NCBI RefSeq assembly: GCF_008386635.1
Contig: NZ_VUOE01000001.1
Span: 1,937,318 to 2,001,317, forward strand
Length of the DNA: 64,000 nucleotides
Direction: 5' to 3'
DNA from: Maribacter flavus
Lineage (GTDB): Bacteria; Bacteroidota; Bacteroidia; Flavobacteriales; Flavobacteriaceae
The translations under genes and the position numbers were made by a program. Shown here piece after piece: positions 9,587 to 17,487 of this stretch; position 1 is the stretch's first letter, and each line of letters opens with the position of its first letter. Under the pieces are notes generated by a model. The model was not told where the DNA came from and did no database searches. It was given only the letters and a program-made list of their open reading frames with translations.

Positions 9587-10252
9587 ATGTTACTGCAACT
9601 AAAAAATATATTTAAGTGGGTCAATTCGGGCGGCCAACGAATTTTCCTTTTAAAGGACATTAATTTGGAAGTAGAGGAGGGTGAATTCATTTCCGTAATG
9701 GGCCCCTCGGGTTCTGGAAAGTCAACTTTATTGAACGTTATAGGAATGTTGGACACTTTTGACGAGGGCGAATATAATTTCTTGGATGAATCTGTGCACA
9801 CCCTAAAGGAAAAGCATCGTTCCAACCTGTATAAGGAATACATCGGTTTTGTTTTTCAATCCTATCATCTCTTAGATGATTTAACGGTACAGGAAAACTT
9901 GGAAATGCCCCTGTTGTATAAAAAATTCAAAGGTTCCGAAAGGAAGGCCATGGTGGCCGATATGTTGGACCGATTCAATATTGTGGGCAAAAAGGATTTG
10001 TTTCCGGCACAATTAAGTGGAGGGCAACAACAATTAGTGGGTGTTGCCAGGGCCTTGATAGCCAATCCAAAACTCATCTTGGCCGACGAACCTACTGGAA
10101 ACCTCAATTCACAACAGAGCGAGGAAATAATGCAGCTTTTCAAGAAACTGAATAAAGAGGAAGGTGTTACCATTATTCAAGTTACGCACTCAGAAAAAAA
10201 CGCTGCTTACGGTTCCCGGATTATCAATTTGTTGGACGGCAGGAAGGTTTAA
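9587..10252 (+). CDS. MacB/LolD-type ABC transporter ATPase
   Basis: ATP-binding subunit of 221 residues, the normal length for LolD/MacB ATPases. Walker A GPSGSGKSTL (about residue 41), Q-loop FVFQSYHLL, Walker B LILADEPTGNL and H-loop VTHS are all present. The ABC signature is LSGGQQQLVGVARAL, whereas the family norm is LSGGQQQRVAIARAL: the Arg after QQQ is Leu and the following Ala is Gly. It is probably the energiser for one or more of the three permeases upstream, from which the kinase gene separates it. Its stop overlaps the convergent amidase stop by 4 bases. Confidence 0.93.
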   Translation: MLLQLKNIFKWVNSGGQRIFLLKDINLEVEEGEFISVMGPSGSGKSTLLNVIGMLDTFDEGEYNFLDESVHTLKEKHRSNLYKEYIGFVFQSYHLLDDLTVQENLEMPLLYKKFKGSERKAMVADMLDRFNIVGKKDLFPAQLSGGQQQLVGVARALIANPKLILADEPTGNLNSQQSEEIMQLFKKLNKEEGVTIIQVTHSEKNAAYGSRIINLLDGRKV

Positions 10253-11922
10253 TCTATATACCCTTCCGGATGCATCTCATCAAACTCCGTTTGTTCTTGG
10301 AACGCTTTTGCCAATAAAAGAATACTCGCCTCGTCATACAGATTCCCAACCAAGGTGATGCTGGTCGGGTGTTTGTCTTTGTCCAAACCCGTTGGAATGG
10401 CAATAACGGGATGTCCCGTCAGATTCGTGATAACCAATTGTCTGTTTCCGAAGGAGGGGGAGATAATAACATCATAGTCCTTGATCAGTTTGTGCATTTT
10501 CTCGATCAGGACTTCTCGATGCCGATTGGCCTGAAGATACTCTACAGCGGGAATGAACCGGGCCTGGCGCAGGGAATTCGCTCGGGAGCGCTGGTCCTGT
10601 TCCACCATCTTGTCTACGTCGGATGAACGTACCAGGTTATCAAAAAAGGCCCCCGCTTCGGCCCGTAATATGATATCGAAACCACTATAGGGAACATCTT
10701 CCGGCAATTCCAGAGAATCCATTTGTACCCCCATCTTTTTAATAACCTCCAATGCCTTTACCATGTTGTCCTTGGATTTGGAGGTGTCCTTGTCGATGTC
10801 TTTTTTCAGATAGCCTACCTTAAGGGTAGTAACATCCTTGTTTTTGTCAAACCCAAAAGGATAGTCCGTGGTAGTGGGGTCCATGGCATCTTTTCCCGAA
10901 ATAATACTATAGACAATGGCACAATCCTCCGCATTTCTGGCCATAGGGCCAATTTTGTCCATGGACCAACTCAGGCTCATAACGCCATACCTGCTCACCC
11001 GGCCGTAGGTAGGGCGTAGCCCTGTAATGCCATTACGGGTACTGGGAGAAGTAATGCTTCCCAAAGTTTCGGTACCCAAGGCGAAAGGAACCAACCCCGC
11101 GGAAGTGGCGGACCCTGAACCTGCGGATGAACCGCTTGCGCCCTCTTTAATATCCCATGGATTTTTAGTTTTCCCACCAAACCATACATCACCACGCGCC
11201 AAGGAACCGGATACCAGTTTCGCAATCAATACGCCCCCGGCATCCTGAAGTTTTTCGACTACGGTGGCCGTCATATCGAACTCCTGCTCCTTATACGGTT
11301 CTGCTCCCCAAGTCGTTTTATATCCTTTTACAGAAATCAAGTCTTTTACGCCATAAGGAATACCGTGTAAAATTCCACGGTATTTTCCCGCTTGCAATTC
11401 GGCATCCATTTTTTCGGCCTGTTCCATGGCCATTTTTTCGGTAATGGTGATGGTGGATTGGAGTACTCCGTCGTATTTTTTGATTCGGTCCATAAAAAAC
11501 TGGGTCAATGCTACTGAGCTTATTTTTCCATACTTGATGAGCGATGCCAGTTGTGGTATGGTATAAAAGGCGAGTTGGGATTTATTGGCAGGTAGTTCAA
11601 CATCCGTAGGTATCTCCCAAATAGGGAAGGAGTCCTGCGGCCTTGGGACGAAATTCAAGGGCAGCGGATCAAATTTGATAGCAGGGAATACCGTATAATC
11701 CAATTCGTAGGCTCGTAGCGAGTCGAATCCTTCCCTATTGCGTTCCAAATACGGATAAAGTGTATCAAGCTGTTTTTTGGTAAAGGCAACGCCCACCAAG
11801 TTCTGAGCTCGCTTTACGTCCCTTTTGTTGAATTCGCGCTTCGTCCCTCCACAGGCATACATCAGGAAGACAAAAATGAAAAATACTAAAAGGAAGGGTT
11901 TTCTTTTGAGGGTGTGCCGCAT
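10249..11922 (-). CDS. Amidase-signature lipoprotein
   Basis: Amidase signature family (GatA-like fold), 557 residues with a lipoprotein signal (LMYACGG; Cys24). The first 100 residues after the signal are a linker or cap not found in GatA. The Ser-cisSer-Lys triad is readable: Lys in YGVKDLISVKG, cis-Ser in GASGSSAGSGSA, and nucleophile Ser in GTETLGSITSPS. As an envelope amidase it probably hydrolyses an amide such as a peptide amide, aryl-acylamide or cell-wall fragment, rather than acting in tRNA-Gln formation, since no GatB or GatC is present. It is a single gene, convergent with the ATPase gene and divergent from mrp. Confidence 0.9.
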   Translation of the reverse strand: MRHTLKRKPFLLVFFIFVFLMYACGGTKREFNKRDVKRAQNLVGVAFTKKQLDTLYPYLERNREGFDSLRAYELDYTVFPAIKFDPLPLNFVPRPQDSFPIWEIPTDVELPANKSQLAFYTIPQLASLIKYGKISSVALTQFFMDRIKKYDGVLQSTITITEKMAMEQAEKMDAELQAGKYRGILHGIPYGVKDLISVKGYKTTWGAEPYKEQEFDMTATVVEKLQDAGGVLIAKLVSGSLARGDVWFGGKTKNPWDIKEGASGSSAGSGSATSAGLVPFALGTETLGSITSPSTRNGITGLRPTYGRVSRYGVMSLSWSMDKIGPMARNAEDCAIVYSIISGKDAMDPTTTDYPFGFDKNKDVTTLKVGYLKKDIDKDTSKSKDNMVKALEVIKKMGVQMDSLELPEDVPYSGFDIILRAEAGAFFDNLVRSSDVDKMVEQDQRSRANSLRQARFIPAVEYLQANRHREVLIEKMHKLIKDYDVIISPSFGNRQLVITNLTGHPVIAIPTGLDKDKHPTSITLVGNLYDEASILLLAKAFQEQTEFDEMHPEGYID

Positions 11923-12093
11923 GGATAGTCAGTATTGGTTTTGGCCTAAAATACTACATTACACTGATTCGGTATTTATTATCGGTAGTTAAAATGTATT
12001 GTAGCCAAATTTGAATGGTTTAACCCATAAACTGTTCCTATCGTTTTATCTTCAATTTCAATGTAATAGCTTCCTTATCTCAAGCCTAAGGAT

Positions 12094-12101
12094 TATCTTT
12101 G
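12094..12101 (+). promoter_or_regulatory. Putative -7 box for the mrp operon
   Basis: TATCTTTG is a perfect match to TAnnTTTG, 22 bases before the mrp ATG. At 19-bp spacing the -33 position reads TTCC, only half matching TTTG. The box gives a leader of about 15 bases. Confidence 0.45.
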
Positions 12102-12123
12102 TTGTTTAGAATGAATTTACATA

Positions 12124-13266
12124 ATGATGATAGATAAGAAGGAGGTTTTAAAGGCTTTGGAATCCATTACCGTTCCGGGTGAGGGCCAGAATATGGTCGA
12201 GAGCGGGGCCGTGCGAAACATACAGATTTTTGGGGATGAGGTCGAGGTGGATATTACCATAAAAAACCCGAGTCTTCAGGCCAGGAAAAAAACGGAGGTG
12301 GAAATTCTCAAGGCAATCCATAGGGAGGTATACGAGAAAGCCAAGATAAAGGTGAACATCAAGGTAGATGCCCCTGCCACGCCTTCAAAAAAGAACGAAA
12401 TAAAAGGGAAGCCCATTCCGGGAATTCAAAATATCATAGCGGTGGCCTCCGGTAAAGGAGGCGTTGGCAAATCAACCGTAACCGCAAATTTGGCCGTGAC
12501 CTTGGCCAAAATGGGGTTCAAGGTAGGGCTGTTGGATGCGGATATTTACGGTCCGTCAATGCCCATCATGTTCGATGTGGCCCAGGAAAAACCTTTGGCG
12601 GTGAATGTGGACGGAAAATCCAAAATGAAGCCTGTTGAGAATTACGGGGTAAAATTATTGTCTATTGGATTCTTTACCCAGCCCAATCAGGCCGTAATTT
12701 GGCGTGGACCCATGGCTTCCAAGGCGCTGAACCAAATGATTTTCGATGCCTTTTGGGGTGAAATCGACTTTATGTTATTGGATTTGCCTCCTGGAACTGG
12801 AGACATCCATTTGAGCATCATGCAGGCCATGCCGGTAACAGGAGCTGTCGTGGTAAGTACGCCGCAAGAGGTGGCCCTTGCCGATGCACGAAAAGGGGTA
12901 GCTATGTTCCAACAGGATTCCATTAACGTACCGGTTTTAGGAATTGTTGAAAATATGGCCTATTTTACTCCTGCCGAACTTCCGGAGAACAAGTACTACA
13001 TCTTTGGAAAAGAAGGTGCCAAATATCTATCGGAAGATTTGAACGTTCCTTTTTTAGGAGAAATTCCGTTGGTCCAAAGCATAAGGGAGGCAGGCGATGT
13101 AGGGAGACCGGCAGCCTTACAGACCGCTACGCCTATTGAGGCCGCTTTTGAGGAACTCACAAAAAATGTAGTTCAACAAGTAGTGGAAAGGAATGAAAAT
13201 ATACCGCCCACGGAGGCGATTAAAATAACGACAATGGCAGGTTGTTCTGCCGTTAAAAAGAAGTAG
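12124..13266 (+). CDS. mrp: Mrp/NBP35-family Fe-S cluster carrier ATPase
   Basis: Protein of 380 residues. An N-terminal MIP18/DUF59 domain (about 1-85) precedes a ParA/MinD-type P-loop ATPase with deviant Walker A GKGGVGKST (about residue 116) and DLPPGTGD switch (about 220). Mrp/ApbC proteins carry or transfer [4Fe-4S] clusters to apoproteins in the cytoplasm. The CPxC cluster-ligand motif of enterobacterial ApbC is absent: the region reads ENMAYFTPAELPENKYY. A single Cys occurs near the C-terminus (AGCSAVKKK). The NifU-like gene follows after 2 bases, which supports a joint role in cluster assembly. Confidence 0.93.
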   Translation: MMIDKKEVLKALESITVPGEGQNMVESGAVRNIQIFGDEVEVDITIKNPSLQARKKTEVEILKAIHREVYEKAKIKVNIKVDAPATPSKKNEIKGKPIPGIQNIIAVASGKGGVGKSTVTANLAVTLAKMGFKVGLLDADIYGPSMPIMFDVAQEKPLAVNVDGKSKMKPVENYGVKLLSIGFFTQPNQAVIWRGPMASKALNQMIFDAFWGEIDFMLLDLPPGTGDIHLSIMQAMPVTGAVVVSTPQEVALADARKGVAMFQQDSINVPVLGIVENMAYFTPAELPENKYYIFGKEGAKYLSEDLNVPFLGEIPLVQSIREAGDVGRPAALQTATPIEAAFEELTKNVVQQVVERNENIPPTEAIKITTMAGCSAVKKK

Positions 13267-13268
13267 TT

Positions 13269-13517
13269 ATGACAACAATGACTTCGGACGACTTAAAGGA
13301 AAAAGTGGAAAAGGCACTGGAGGAAATCCGACCTTTTTTACAGAGTGATGGTGGGGATATTTCCTTGATTTCCATTGATAATGGAAATTCCGTCAAGGTA
13401 AAACTTCACGGCGCCTGTGTAGGCTGTAGTGTCAATCAGATGACCTTAAAAAGTGGTGTGGAAATGACCATAAAAAAGTATGCCCCCCAAATCGAGGAGG
13501 TTATCAATGTGGATTGA
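13269..13517 (+). CDS. NifU C-terminal-domain-like Fe-S scaffold protein
   Basis: Small protein of 82 residues made of one NifU_C/Nfu domain with the cluster-ligand motif GACVGCSVNQMTL (CxxC). Free-standing Nfu domains bind a [4Fe-4S] cluster across a dimer and pass it to target proteins. It starts 2 bases after the mrp stop, so the two are translationally linked. Length and motif are typical. Confidence 0.93.
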   Translation: MTTMTSDDLKEKVEKALEEIRPFLQSDGGDISLISIDNGNSVKVKLHGACVGCSVNQMTLKSGVEMTIKKYAPQIEEVINVD

Positions 13518-13584
13518 TAACTTGATAAAAGTCATAATTTTTAAGCTTTCCCGAAAGTAGTTTAGCTAGCTAATAGCGCTTTTC

Positions 13585-14643
13585 ATGATTAAAACAGATA
13601 TACTTATTATAGGGGCCGGTCCAACAGGCCTCTTTGCCGTTTTTGAGGCAGGATTATTACAATTAAAGTGTCACCTAATCGATGCATTGCCACAGGCAGG
13701 TGGACAATGTTCCGAAATTTATCCTAAAAAGCCCATCTATGATATTCCAGGTTTTCCGGAAGTTCTTGCTGGGGATTTGGTGGACAATCTTATGGAACAA
13801 ATCAGGCCTTTCCAACCCGGTTTTACCTTAGGCGAAAGGGCTGAAACCATTGAAAAATTGGAGGACGGTTCTTTTGTTGTTACCACCAATAAGGGAACCC
13901 AACATAATGCCCCAATCGTAGCCATTGCAGGCGGACTAGGTAGTTTTGAGCCAAGAAAACCGCTATTGGAGAACCTTGGGGATTACGAGGACAATGGGGT
14001 TTCCTATATTATCAAGGATCCAGAAGCTTTTCGAAACAAACGCGTTGTCATAGCAGGTGGCGGGGACTCCGCCCTGGATTGGAGTATTTTCTTGGCCGAT
14101 GTAGCTTCTGAAGTCACTTTGGTACATAGAAGGAACGAGTTTCGAGGCGCTTTGGATTCTGTGGAGAAAGTGCAGCATCTCAAGAACCAAGGAAACATAA
14201 ATTTGATAACACCAGGGGAAATCGTTGGTCTTAACGGGAACGGAAAACTGGAATCCGTGGTGATCCGAAAGACTTCAAATGCCGCGGAAGATATTACTTT
14301 AGATGTGGATAACTTCATTCCGCTTTTTGGATTGTCCCCTAAATTGGGACCCATTGCGGACTGGGGCTTGGAAATAGAAAAGAACGCCATTAAAGTAGAT
14401 ACGTTTGACTACCAGACCAATGTACCAGGAATTTATGCCATTGGAGACGTAAATACATACCCCGGTAAATTAAAACTGATTCTTTGTGGTTTTCATGAAG
14501 CCACTTTAATGTGCCAAAGTGCCTATCAAAGAATTTTCCCAGATAAAAAATACGTGATGAAATATACCACTGTGGGGGGTGTTAGTGGTTTTGATGGTTC
14601 CAAAAAAGAAGCTCCCAAGGCAGTAATAAAAGCGATTGATTGA
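13585..14643 (+). CDS. Ferredoxin--NADP(+) reductase, thioredoxin-reductase-like
   Basis: Flavoprotein of 352 residues with two Rossmann motifs: FAD-binding GAGPTGLFAVFEAG at about residue 9 and NADPH-binding AGGGDSALDW at about 152. A third FAD motif reads YAIGDV near 290. The redox CxxC of thioredoxin reductase is missing from the NADPH domain, which is the mark of the TrxR-like ferredoxin-NADP reductases (YumC type). A [2Fe-2S] ferredoxin gene lies 423 bases downstream and is the natural partner; the small four-helix-bundle gene lies between them. Confidence 0.92.
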   Translation: MIKTDILIIGAGPTGLFAVFEAGLLQLKCHLIDALPQAGGQCSEIYPKKPIYDIPGFPEVLAGDLVDNLMEQIRPFQPGFTLGERAETIEKLEDGSFVVTTNKGTQHNAPIVAIAGGLGSFEPRKPLLENLGDYEDNGVSYIIKDPEAFRNKRVVIAGGGDSALDWSIFLADVASEVTLVHRRNEFRGALDSVEKVQHLKNQGNINLITPGEIVGLNGNGKLESVVIRKTSNAAEDITLDVDNFIPLFGLSPKLGPIADWGLEIEKNAIKVDTFDYQTNVPGIYAIGDVNTYPGKLKLILCGFHEATLMCQSAYQRIFPDKKYVMKYTTVGGVSGFDGSKKEAPKAVIKAID

Positions 14644-14683
14644 TTTTAGGAAGGTAGTACTTAGGAAGCAGAGTTCAGTAATA

Positions 14684-15037
14684 ATGACCGTTCAAAAATA
14701 TGAGCATTTAGTGGTGTGGCAAAAATCACAAGATTTTGCAATTTCGAAATATAAATCCTTTTCAGGCTTAAAGGACTACTTCTATAAAGACCAGATATTC
14801 AAGGCTTCCGTTTCAATTTCCAAGAATAGAGGAGAGGGTTTTGACCGAAAAACCAATATTGATTTCATAAGATTTCTTTACATTGCCACAAGTTCTAAAA
14901 GTGAGGTTAGATCTAGGCTTTGGTTATCTCAAAGGTTGAACTTTTTAAATAGTAGCGAAACACAAAAGTTAATAGATAGTTCCAATGAAATTTCAAGGAG
15001 GATTTATGGATTAATCAACTCCATGAAAAATTATTAG
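14684..15037 (+). CDS. Four-helix-bundle (S23 / 23S rRNA intervening-sequence family) protein
   Basis: Protein of 117 residues counted from ATG 14684; the frame opens earlier at a TTG (14636) that overlaps the reductase, but the family begins MTVQKYEHLVVWQKSQDFA-like, so the ATG is preferred. Typical family features: N-terminal LVVWQKS, central ASVSISKNRGEGFDR and IRFLYIATSSKSEVRSRL. The family has no firmly known function; relatives include proteins encoded in rRNA intervening sequences and Avd of diversity-generating retroelements. Here it splits a reductase/ferredoxin pair and is followed by AACC heptamers, so it looks like a recent insertion (inference). No reverse transcriptase or template repeat is nearby. 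Confidence 0.88.
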   Translation: MTVQKYEHLVVWQKSQDFAISKYKSFSGLKDYFYKDQIFKASVSISKNRGEGFDRKTNIDFIRFLYIATSSKSEVRSRLWLSQRLNFLNSSETQKLIDSSNEISRRIYGLINSMKNY

Positions 15038-15039
15038 TT

Positions 15040-15060
15040 CTTAACCCTTAACCCCTAACC
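15040..15060 (+). repeat. Three AACC heptamers directly upstream of ferredoxin
   Basis: CTTAACC, CTTAACC, CCTAACC in exact 7-base register, ending 5 bases before the ferredoxin ATG. No Shine-Dalgarno sequence is visible between them and the start. The AACC-every-seven pattern matches the longer array at 15563. Confidence 0.7.
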
Positions 15061-15065
15061 CCTTT

Positions 15066-15395
15066 ATGGATATAAAAATCAAAATAATCGACCGTGATGG
15101 TGTCCTCCACGAAATAGACGCACCCACAGATATGAACATGAACCTGATGGAAGTGGTACGCTCTTATGAATTGGCTCCTGAAGGAACTATTGGAATCTGT
15201 GGCGGTATGGCCATGTGTGCATCATGCCAATGCTATGTAAAATCTGACCATGGATTACCGGAGAAAAGTGATGATGAGGAAGCGATGTTAGCGGAGGCGT
15301 TCAACGTACGCGAAAATAGTCGATTGGGTTGTCAATTGCATATTACGGAGGCTATGGACGGCTTGGAAGTGGAGCTTGCCCCTGAGGAACTCTAA
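15066..15395 (+). CDS. [2Fe-2S] ferredoxin, adrenodoxin type
   Basis: Ferredoxin of 109 residues. Cluster ligands follow the adrenodoxin/Isc-Fdx spacing C-x5-C-x2-C: Cys in GICGGMAMCASCQCYV, with the fourth in LGCQLHIT. It transfers single electrons in the cytoplasm, probably accepting them from the reductase at 13585, and could supply cytochrome P450s, Fe-S assembly or other oxygenases. The leader carries AACC heptamers in place of a ribosome binding site, and the 3' side carries hexamer repeats able to form a 22-bp RNA helix. Confidence 0.93.
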   Translation: MDIKIKIIDRDGVLHEIDAPTDMNMNLMEVVRSYELAPEGTIGICGGMAMCASCQCYVKSDHGLPEKSDDEEAMLAEAFNVRENSRLGCQLHITEAMDGLEVELAPEEL

Positions 15396-15399
15396 TAAA

Positions 15400-15470
15400 T
15401 TCAAATTCAAGAGTCAAGTTCAAATCAAGTTCAAGCCCAAGTACAAGAATCAATTACAAAGGCAAACAAG
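15400..15470 (+). repeat. NNCAAR hexamer array (left arm of predicted RNA helix)
   Basis: Imperfect six-base periodicity of CAAG/CAAA begins 4 bases after the ferredoxin stop. The segment 15426-15447 can pair with 15533-15554: 22 consecutive positions pair as RNA on the + strand, 17 Watson-Crick and 5 G-U, with an 85-base loop. On the minus strand the five wobbles become A-C mismatches, so the helix is specific to + strand RNA. Confidence 0.6.
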
Positions 15471-15483
15471 AATTTAATTTTGT

Positions 15484-15504
15484 ACTAGAAACTAGAAACT
15501 GAAA
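15484..15504 (+). repeat. Short heptamer repeat ACTAGAA / ACTAGAA / ACTGAAA
   Basis: Three heptamers in register, the last diverged, in the loop of the predicted helix. The last unit also starts a small hairpin, CTGAAA with TTTCAG. Confidence 0.5.
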
Positions 15505-15532
15505 GTTACTTTTCAGAATAATTTATACTGAA

Positions 15533-15554
15533 TTTGTATTTGGGTTTGAGTTTG
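15533..15554 (+). repeat. YTTGNN hexamers (right arm of predicted RNA helix)
   Basis: TTTGTA, TTTGGG, TTTGAG, TTTG in six-base register. This segment is the pairing partner of 15426-15447 and lies 8 bases before the AACC heptamer array. Confidence 0.6.
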
Positions 15555-15562
15555 TATTTTTT

Positions 15563-15638
15563 CAACCATCAACCATCAACCATCAACCATCAACCATCAA
15601 CCATCAACCATCAACCATCAACCATCAACCATCAACCA
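15563..15638. repeat. Tandem heptamer array (CAACCAT) x 10.9
   Basis: Ten perfect copies of the 7-base unit CAACCAT plus six bases of an eleventh, with no mismatches. It ends one base before the stop codon of the convergent ABC exporter gene, so it sits in the 3' region of both flanking transcripts. Perfect identity implies recent expansion or active slippage. Nothing about it resembles CRISPR: there are no spacers. Confidence 0.97.
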
Positions 15639-15639
15639 A

Positions 15640-17379
15640 CTATATCCTCGCCTGATAGGTAAACAGATTGTAATACCTACCTTCTTTAGCAATCAATTCC
15701 TCATGGGTGCCCAGCTCGGCAATACGACCGTTTTCTATGACCAATATCTGGTTCGCTTTTCGAATGGTGCTAAGACGATGGGCGATTACGAAAGTGGTTC
15801 GTCCTTTGGTAAGTTCGGCCAAGCTTTTTTGAATCAGGGATTCACTTTCGGTATCCAGATTAGAGGTGGCCTCGTCCAAGATCAATATTCTCGGGTTGGC
15901 CAAAATGGCCCGGGCAATGGCAATGCGCTGACGCTGACCACCGGATAGTTTTACGCCACGTTCCCCGATTATCGTATCCAATCCTTTTTCGAATCTATCT
16001 GTAAACTCGTTTACATAGGCCGCTTTGACCGCTTCTGTTAGTTCTTCTTCTGTGGCATTGGGCCGTGGGAAAAGTATATTTTCGCGTATGGTACCCTCGA
16101 AGAGAAAATCGTCCTGTAAGACCACCCCCAGAAATTGTCTAAAGCTGGTCAAATCGATTTTGGCCAAGTCCTGGCCATCAATGGTAATCATTCCAGAATC
16201 AGGATTCAAAAAGCTGGCCGCCAAACCTGCAATGGTCGATTTTCCGGAACCAGAACTTCCCACCAAAGCGATTACGTCCCCGGCCTTGGCCTCAAAACTG
16301 ATATTGTGCAATACGTCCTTATCCTCCTCATAGGCAAAAGACACATCTTCAAAGCGCATATCCCCTTTAATCTCGGTCAGTTCTAGGGTTCGTTGTTTGT
16401 CATCGGCTTCCGTCATTTCGTTCATGAGTTCTTCGGTACGGTCCAATCCTGCCAAGGCTTCGGTCAGCTGACTTCCAATATTGCTCATCTGTACAATAGG
16501 GGCTACCATGAGTGCCAGTAAAAAGGTAAACTCAAAATATTCGCCCGTGGTGAGTTCGCCCTGCATCATTTTGTACCCCCCATAACCCATCATAATCCCC
16601 GTTGTGGCCAAACCTAAAAGAAAGGTAGAGGAACTGGTCATTACTGCGGTAGCCGTTAGGCTTTTCTTCACGTTTTTATAAAGCCGCTCCACACCATCTT
16701 CAAAAACTTTGGCTTCCTGTGCTTCGGCGTTGAACCCCTTAATCACCCTGATTCCGCCAAGCGTTTCTGTCAATCGGCCTTTTACTTCCGCATTTATCTT
16801 GCCCCTGTCCCTAAAAACAGGGCGTATGATTTTAAAGGCTTTTAGAGCGATGACCGCAAAAAGAATCAAGGGAATAAAGGTCAACAGGGTCATGGTGGCA
16901 CTGATTCGTAACAAGAGGATCAATGACCCCACTGCGGTCAAAGTACCTCCTACCAATTGGACCAATCCTGTACCGATGAGGTTGCGAACCCCTTCCACAT
17001 CGCTCATAATTCTTGAAACCAATGAGCCAGACTTGGTATTGTCAAAGAACCGGATAGGCAAAGCCAATACCTTTTTTTGAACCTGCGCCCGCAATTCAGA
17101 AATCATGTATTGGGCCTGTATACTGAGAACTTTGGTGAGAAGAAACGACATTACTGCTTGGACCAAAAATGAAAGGATGACTACGGTTACGAGTAACTTT
17201 AAAAAGTCGTATTTTTTATTGGGTACTACGTCATCCAAAAAATAGCGCAAGGATATGGGAGCCACAAAACTGGCCGCTTTACTTATTACGATTAATAGCA
17301 ACCCGATCAAAACCAATTTTCTCCTAGGCCAAATGATGGTCTTAAATGCCTGTAGAATACTTACTTTTTTATCTGCCAT
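15640..17379 (-). CDS. MsbA-like ABC exporter (fused permease and ATPase)
   Basis: Type IV ABC half-transporter of 579 residues from the chosen ATG at 17379 (MADKKVSILQAF). An in-frame ATG at 17472 would add 31 residues of unlikely Cys/His-rich sequence. An ABC membrane domain of six helices (about 15-310) is followed by an ATPase with Walker A VGSSGSGKST, signature LSGGQRQRIAIARA, Walker B LILDEATSNLD and H-loop AHRLST. It should act as a homodimer in the inner membrane, flipping lipid or exporting a hydrophobic compound. It is downstream of the LolD/LolE-type exporter genes (108-base gap) and may share their transcript. Its stop abuts the CAACCAT repeat array. Confidence 0.92.
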   Translation of the reverse strand: MADKKVSILQAFKTIIWPRRKLVLIGLLLIVISKAASFVAPISLRYFLDDVVPNKKYDFLKLLVTVVILSFLVQAVMSFLLTKVLSIQAQYMISELRAQVQKKVLALPIRFFDNTKSGSLVSRIMSDVEGVRNLIGTGLVQLVGGTLTAVGSLILLLRISATMTLLTFIPLILFAVIALKAFKIIRPVFRDRGKINAEVKGRLTETLGGIRVIKGFNAEAQEAKVFEDGVERLYKNVKKSLTATAVMTSSSTFLLGLATTGIMMGYGGYKMMQGELTTGEYFEFTFLLALMVAPIVQMSNIGSQLTEALAGLDRTEELMNEMTEADDKQRTLELTEIKGDMRFEDVSFAYEEDKDVLHNISFEAKAGDVIALVGSSGSGKSTIAGLAASFLNPDSGMITIDGQDLAKIDLTSFRQFLGVVLQDDFLFEGTIRENILFPRPNATEEELTEAVKAAYVNEFTDRFEKGLDTIIGERGVKLSGGQRQRIAIARAILANPRILILDEATSNLDTESESLIQKSLAELTKGRTTFVIAHRLSTIRKANQILVIENGRIAELGTHEELIAKEGRYYNLFTYQARI

Positions 17380-17487
17380 AGTACAAAAATACCTTTTTAT
17401 GGGGATGTGTAATGAATGGAGTACGATAGAGGTAGTTTTTCTATCAATACACTTTGCTTGGAAAGGTTTCAACCTCTTCTGATATCG

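Noticed and set aside
10249-11922. GatA of the tRNA amidotransferase
   Set aside because: Lipoprotein signal, long N-terminal extension and absence of gatB or gatC indicate an envelope amidase.
14684-15037. Diversity-generating retroelement Avd
   Set aside because: The fold family is related, but there is no reverse transcriptase, template repeat or variable-repeat gene nearby.
15040-15060. Telomere-like TTAACCC repeats
   Set aside because: Only three imperfect units inside a gene cluster; no hairpin or chromosome-end context.
15563-15638. CRISPR-like repeat array
   Set aside because: The 7-base units are contiguous with no spacers, and no cas genes are present.
17380-17472. Earlier start for the MsbA-like exporter
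   Set aside because: The 31 extra residues are Cys/His-rich and unlike family members; ATG 17379 gives the usual beginning.
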